Source: Streptomyces violaceusniger Tu 4113 | Lineage (GTDB): Bacteria; Actinomycetota; Actinomycetes; Streptomycetales; Streptomycetaceae | Direction: 5' to 3' | NCBI RefSeq assembly: GCF_000147815.2 | Contig: NC_015957.1 | Coordinates: forward strand, 6,696,001-6,760,000 | DNA: 64,000 bases | In this document: one piece after another, positions 60,538-64,000 of the stretch | Layout: each line of letters starts with the position of its first letter | Position numbering within the stretch: the first letter of the stretch is position 1 | Program-made: the position numbers and the translations under genes | Notes under the pieces: generated by a model | Databases searched by the model: none | What the model saw: the letters and a program-made list of their open reading frames with translations, nothing else | What the model was told of the DNA's origin: nothing

Positions 60538-62019
60538 TCAGCGGTAGTCGGGCTGCGTCTGCGTGTTCAGCTCGCGCAGCCGGACCGACGCGGCGCTGTC
60601 GGTGCGCCGGTCCTGGATCTTCAGGACATCGAAGCCCTTCTCGATGTCGTTGGAGTAGATGTAGCCGTTGTAGTAGTACGCGGACCAGGAGCCGCCGGTG
60701 ACGAGCGTGTCGCTGGAGAGCGGCCCGCGCTCGAAGTAGCCGATCTCCTTGGGCCTGTCGGAGTCGGTGAAGTCCCAGACGGAGACGCCGCCCTGGTACC
60801 ACGCCTGGACCATGATGTCGCGGCCCTTGGCCGGGATCAGCGAGCCGTTGTGGGCGACGCAGTTCTCGGTGTCGGCCTGGTGGCGCGGGATCTTGTAGTA
60901 GCTCCGGAAGACCAGCTTGCGCTTGTCGCCCTTGCCGACGATGTCGTAGATGCCGTCGGCGCCGCGGTCCTGGCCCACCTCGGTGTTGCAGGTCGCGGCG
61001 ACGCCGCCGCCCAGCTCATCGGTGAACACGACCTTGGTACCGCGCTCGTTGAAGGTCGCCGAGTGCCAGAAGGCGAAGTTGACGTTGTCCTCGACCCGGT
61101 CGATGACCCTCGGCTTCGCGGGGTCGGCAATGTCGAGCAGGACGCCGTCGCCCATGCACGCGCCCGCCGCCAGCTTCAGCTTGGGGAACGTGGTGAGGTC
61201 ATGGCAGCCGGTGGTCTGCGAGACGCCGGGGTTGGCAGGCCCGCCGGGGTTTCCGCCGTCCGGGAAGAGCACGGGGAAGTCGATGACCGCGGCCTTCTCG
61301 GGCGCCTTACGGGGCACCTTGATGACGGAGATGCCGTCATGCGGGGGCTGGCAGTCCGGGAAGGTGGCGCTGGGCGCGTACGAGGAGACGTAGATGTACA
61401 CGTCCTTGCGCTCGGGCACCAGGGTGTGGGTGTGCGACCCACAGGAGGTCTCGACGGCGGCGACGTACTGCGGGTTCCGCTTGTCGCTGATGTCGAAGAC
61501 CTTCATGCCCTCCCAGGAGGACTTCTCGGTCGCGGGCTGGGTGGTGCTGGTGCAGGAGTTGTCGCTGCGCGAGGAGTCGGTGGAGAGGAAGAGCAGGTCT
61601 CCTGAGACCGACACATCGTTCTGCGAGCCCGGGCAGAGCACCTGGCTCACCATCTTCGGGCTCTTCGGCCGGCTGATGTCGTAGATGACAAAGCCGTCGT
61701 AGTTGCCCGCGAAGGCGTACTTGCCCTGGAAGGCCAGGTCGGTGTTGATGCCCTTGAGGTCCTGCTTGGGGATGTTGATGAGGTGGCTGACATTGTCGCT
61801 GTGGACCACCTGGTCCACGCCGGGGATGTCGCCGTTCTCGATTGCGGCCCTGGCTTCCGACTGCTGACCCTGCGTCACCCGCTCCTTGTGCGGGGCGTCA
61901 CCGGGGTCGGGCGTCGCGGCCGCCGGGCCCGCGGCCAGCAAGGTGGCCACCAGACCGAAGGCGGCCGCGGCCGCGCCGAGATATCTGCGCCGCTGCGGAG
62001 GTCTTTCCCACGGCTTCAC
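60538..62019 (-). CDS. Secreted LVIVD-repeat beta-propeller-like protein
   Basis: 493 residues. The N-terminus has a twin-arginine-like signal (RRRYLGAAAAAF then a hydrophobic stretch to about residue 36, AAAT), so export is likely. The body has repeats of the kind GxxAFxGNYDGFVIYDISRPKSPK, MKVFDISDKRNPQYVA and VSVWDFTDSDRPKEIG, typical of LVIVD-repeat proteins. I start at GTG 62019 with GGGAGGAC upstream; the frame stays open far upstream over the DUF305 gene, which is antisense noise. Function unknown. It is divergent from the DUF305 lipoprotein gene, a pairing I recall as common in Streptomyces. Confidence 0.85.
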   Translation of the reverse strand: MKPWERPPQRRRYLGAAAAAFGLVATLLAAGPAAATPDPGDAPHKERVTQGQQSEARAAIENGDIPGVDQVVHSDNVSHLINIPKQDLKGINTDLAFQGKYAFAGNYDGFVIYDISRPKSPKMVSQVLCPGSQNDVSVSGDLLFLSTDSSRSDNSCTSTTQPATEKSSWEGMKVFDISDKRNPQYVAAVETSCGSHTHTLVPERKDVYIYVSSYAPSATFPDCQPPHDGISVIKVPRKAPEKAAVIDFPVLFPDGGNPGGPANPGVSQTTGCHDLTTFPKLKLAAGACMGDGVLLDIADPAKPRVIDRVEDNVNFAFWHSATFNERGTKVVFTDELGGGVAATCNTEVGQDRGADGIYDIVGKGDKRKLVFRSYYKIPRHQADTENCVAHNGSLIPAKGRDIMVQAWYQGGVSVWDFTDSDRPKEIGYFERGPLSSDTLVTGGSWSAYYYNGYIYSNDIEKGFDVLKIQDRRTDSAASVRLRELNTQTQPDYR

Positions 62020-62211
62020 TGCGTCCTCCCTTTGTCGCCGCCCCCGTTCGGAGTTGAACGGTTGACGGACCGGGGGAAGTATCGCTCTATCCATGTACGC
62101 CACAACAGGTAGCAACATGTTCGTAAAGAGAATTTCCCAACGCACCCGGATCGGTCCCGCCGCTGACGTGCTAAGACGGTCTGCGGATCCCAATCGCCCC
62201 AGGAGGCCACG
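62020..62211. promoter_or_regulatory. Divergent promoter region between LVIVD and DUF305 genes
   Basis: 192-bp gap with a locally AT-rich stretch (about 62090-62145). It must hold both promoters; I cannot assign -35 and -10 boxes with confidence. Confidence 0.4.
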
Positions 62212-62889
62212 GTGTTGAACCGCCGTACGACGCTTCACACCGCATCCCTCGCGGCCGCCGTGGCGGCGGCCCTGGCACTCGTCCTGACCGGCTGTGACGC
62301 GCAGAGCGGCGGCGGGGCCGACGCCGGAAAGGGCCAGGACGGGAAGCCCGCGGTGATCGCGCCGGGCAAGCCCGGCGAGGCGGCGAAGAAGCTGTCGGCC
62401 GAGGAGGCGGCGAAGGCGGGGGACGACGACTCCCCCAACACGGCCGACCGCTCCTACGTCCGCATGATGATCGAGCACCATGCGCAGGCCCTGGTGATGA
62501 CCGACCTCGCCACCGACCGGGCCGGGTCGGCGAAGGTCAAGCGGCTCGCGGAGCGCATCGCGGCCGGGCAGAAGCCGGAGATCGAGGCGATGCGCGGCTG
62601 GCAGAAGACCAACGGCGGCGCTCCGAAGGGCGACGACAGCGCCCATGAGGGCCATGACGCGAAGATGCCGGGAATGGCCACCGCTGCCGAGCTCGAGCGG
62701 CTGCGCGACGCCGAGGGCGCCGACTTCGACGCGCTCTTCCTCAAGCTGATGATCGCCCATCACCGGGGCGCGGTCTCCATGGCCACGGATGTGCTGGCCC
62801 AGGGGAACAACATCCGGGTGGAGGAGATGGCGGGCGATGTGATCGCGCAGCAGAGCAGCGAGATCCGGCGGATGCTGCAGATGTCGTAG
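62212..62889 (+). CDS. DUF305 lipoprotein
   Basis: 225 residues. Signal peptide with lipobox LTGC (cleavage before Cys at about residue 28), then a Gly/Ala-rich linker. The DUF305 domain contains the paired helices YVRMMIEHHAQALVMTDLA and FLKLMIAHHRGAVSMA, whose HH motifs and methionines suggest metal (possibly copper) binding; the family's exact role is unsettled. Start GTG 62212 with AGGAGG six bases upstream. Attached to the outer face of the cell membrane. Confidence 0.9.
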   Translation: MLNRRTTLHTASLAAAVAAALALVLTGCDAQSGGGADAGKGQDGKPAVIAPGKPGEAAKKLSAEEAAKAGDDDSPNTADRSYVRMMIEHHAQALVMTDLATDRAGSAKVKRLAERIAAGQKPEIEAMRGWQKTNGGAPKGDDSAHEGHDAKMPGMATAAELERLRDAEGADFDALFLKLMIAHHRGAVSMATDVLAQGNNIRVEEMAGDVIAQQSSEIRRMLQMS

Positions 62890-62926
62890 GCGGATAGCAG
62901 TAGGCAGATATTCGTAGGCGGCTCCC

Positions 62927-62966
62927 GTACAGGGATGTAAAGGGACGTACAGGGGCGTACGGGGCC
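62927..62966. repeat. 10-bp tandem repeat downstream of the DUF305 gene
   Basis: Four imperfect units: GTACAGGGAT, GTAAAGGGAC, GTACAGGGGC, GTACGGGGCC, followed by a weaker fifth. In a 236-bp non-coding gap. Confidence 0.7.
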
Positions 62967-62988
62967 GTCGGGCCGGGTCTCGTCGAGC

Positions 62989-63015
62989 CGGGCTCGCGGC
63001 GCGGTCGCGGGCCCG
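62989..63015 (+). terminator. Possible terminator after the DUF305 gene
   Basis: 10-bp stem with one wobble pair (CGGGCTCGCG at 62989-62998 with 63006-63015) and a 7-base loop, about 100 bp after the stop. Confidence 0.5.
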
Positions 63016-63125
63016 TGGACCGGTGGCCGGGAGGCGTCATCCGGGCCGGTCCCCCGGCGCGTAGTACCGGACACGGCGCCCCGCCGGGTGGGATGCTGGA
63101 GACATCCTGCGGAAGGGGCTCCTTC

Positions 63126-64000
63126 GTGCTTCGCGTCGCGGTCGTCGGATCCGGGCCGAGTGGGGTGTACGCCGCCCAAGCGCTCGTCCAGCAGCAGGCT
63201 GTCCCCGAGGTGTCGGTGCATGTGCTGGACCGGCTGCCCTGTCCGTACGGGCTGGTGCGCTACGGTGTCGCGCCCGACCACGAGAAGATCAAGTCGCTGC
63301 AGCACACGCTGCGCGCGGTCCTGGAGCATCCGCGGGTCAGCTTTCTCGGCCATGTGCATGTGGGCCCGCCCCCGCTGGTGCCCGAGCGGCTGCTGGAGCT
63401 CTACCACGCGGTGGTCTACTGCGTGGGGGCGGCGACCGACCGGCGGCTCGGCGTTCCCGGCGAGGAGATGGCGGGCAGCTTCTCCGCGACCGACTTCGTC
63501 TCCTGGTACAGCGCCCATCCCGACGCGACCGGCGACGCCTTCGCACTCGGGGCGGACTCCGCCGTCGTCGTCGGGGTGGGCAATGTCGCGGTGGACGTGG
63601 CGCGCATCCTGGCCCGCGGAGCGGAGGAGCTGCGGCCCACCGATGTGCCGCACGCCGCCCTCGGCGCGCTGTCCGAGAGCCGGGTCTCGGACATCCATAT
63701 GGTCGGCAGGCGCGGGCCGTCGCAGGCGAAGTTCACCACCAAGGAGCTGCGTGAACTGGGCTCGCTGACCGGCGCGGAGGTGCTGGTGCGCCCCGAGGAG
63801 CTGGCGCTGGACCCGGGGTACGAGGACCCCTCGGGGCTGCCGGCGGTCAACCGGCGCAATGTCGAGGTGCTGCGCGACTGGGCGCGGCGCCCGCCCGTGG
63901 GCCGGCCGCGCCGGATCCATCTGCGGTTCTTCCTGCGGCCGGTGGCGCTGCTTGGCGAGGGCGCGGTGCGTGCGGTGCGCTTCGAGCGGACCGCGCCGGA
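63126..64000 (+). CDS. Ferredoxin-NADP reductase, adrenodoxin-reductase type (3' end outside window)
   Basis: The first 291 codons of an FprA-like FAD/NADP reductase, running off the right edge. Start GTG 63126 with GGAAGGGG upstream. The N-terminus LRVAVVGSGPSGVYAAQAL is the FAD-binding Rossmann motif. DRLPCPYGLVRYGVAPDH is a strongly conserved stretch of this family, and VVGVGNVAVDVARILAR is the NADP-binding loop. GRRGPSQAKFT follows as expected. It transfers electrons from NADPH to ferredoxins and could in principle serve the cluster's P450 through its ferredoxin, but it sits among housekeeping genes and is probably a chromosomal gene. Confidence 0.9.
   Translation, partial: MLRVAVVGSGPSGVYAAQALVQQQAVPEVSVHVLDRLPCPYGLVRYGVAPDHEKIKSLQHTLRAVLEHPRVSFLGHVHVGPPPLVPERLLELYHAVVYCVGAATDRRLGVPGEEMAGSFSATDFVSWYSAHPDATGDAFALGADSAVVVGVGNVAVDVARILARGAEELRPTDVPHAALGALSESRVSDIHMVGRRGPSQAKFTTKELRELGSLTGAEVLVRPEELALDPGYEDPSGLPAVNRRNVEVLRDWARRPPVGRPRRIHLRFFLRPVALLGEGAVRAVRFERTAP

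Noticed and set aside
63088..63768. A + strand ORF of 226 codons at the right edge
   Set aside because: It is in the wrong frame; the frame from GTG 63126 gives a clear ferredoxin-NADP reductase that runs off the window.

Overview
The window is about 72% G+C and reads as Streptomyces DNA, probably of the S. hygroscopicus type. It has giant modular type I PKS genes, GTG and TTG starts, rare TTA codons in the two large regulators, and ordinary actinomycete housekeeping genes on the right flank. Positions 1 to about 58.3 kb hold most of a benzoquinone (geldanamycin/herbimycin-type) ansamycin biosynthetic cluster. About 58.9 to 64 kb is flanking chromosome.

Left part, + strand (1-42.5 kb): three PKS genes encode a loading module and seven extension modules. 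The loading module is an acyl-CoA/AMP ligase, an inactive ketoreductase relic and an ACP, the type used to load 3-amino-5-hydroxybenzoate (AHBA). My reading of AT motifs and reductive domains is: M1 methylmalonyl, fully reduced; M2 methoxymalonyl, fully reduced; M3 methylmalonyl, KR; M4 methylmalonyl, DH-KR; M5 methoxymalonyl, KR; M6 malonyl, fully reduced; M7 methylmalonyl, DH-KR; no thioesterase. This is the order expected for progeldanamycin. PKS gene 1 starts a few codons before the window. PKS gene 2 carries a one-base deletion near 23,091 relative to its sister modules, so it reads as two ORFs.

Middle part, mainly - strand (42.7-58.2 kb): a small unknown ORF, a GdmN-type carbamoyltransferase, four overlapping methoxymalonyl-ACP genes (FkbH-, FkbI-, FkbJ- and FkbK-like) and the divergent + strand O-methyltransferase (FkbG-like). 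These are followed by a LAL regulator, an amino-dehydroquinate synthase, a ferredoxin, a P450 and a second LAL regulator. The order follows the geldanamycin locus as I remember it, with one exception: the amide synthase (gdmF) and the monooxygenase (gdmM) expected between the last PKS gene and the carbamoyltransferase are absent. That gap holds only two terminator hairpins and a 129-codon ORF with proline at every fifth residue.

How it works together: the amino-dehydroquinate synthase feeds AHBA synthesis, whose other genes must lie elsewhere. The FkbG-K set makes methoxymalonyl-ACP for M2 and M5. The PKS builds the chain, the carbamoyltransferase decorates the C7 hydroxyl, and the P450 with its ferredoxin probably makes the C4-C5 double bond. 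Control probably runs through the two LAL regulators. Clustered CCCCTA/TAGGGG hexamers in several intergenic regions are candidate targets, and TTA codons in both regulators and in PKS gene 3 suggest bldA dependence.

Right flank (58.9-64 kb): a HAD hydrolase, a TetR regulator, a secreted LVIVD-repeat protein, a DUF305 lipoprotein and the start of an adrenodoxin-reductase-like ferredoxin-NADP reductase. No tRNA, rRNA, CRISPR array or insertion sequence was seen.
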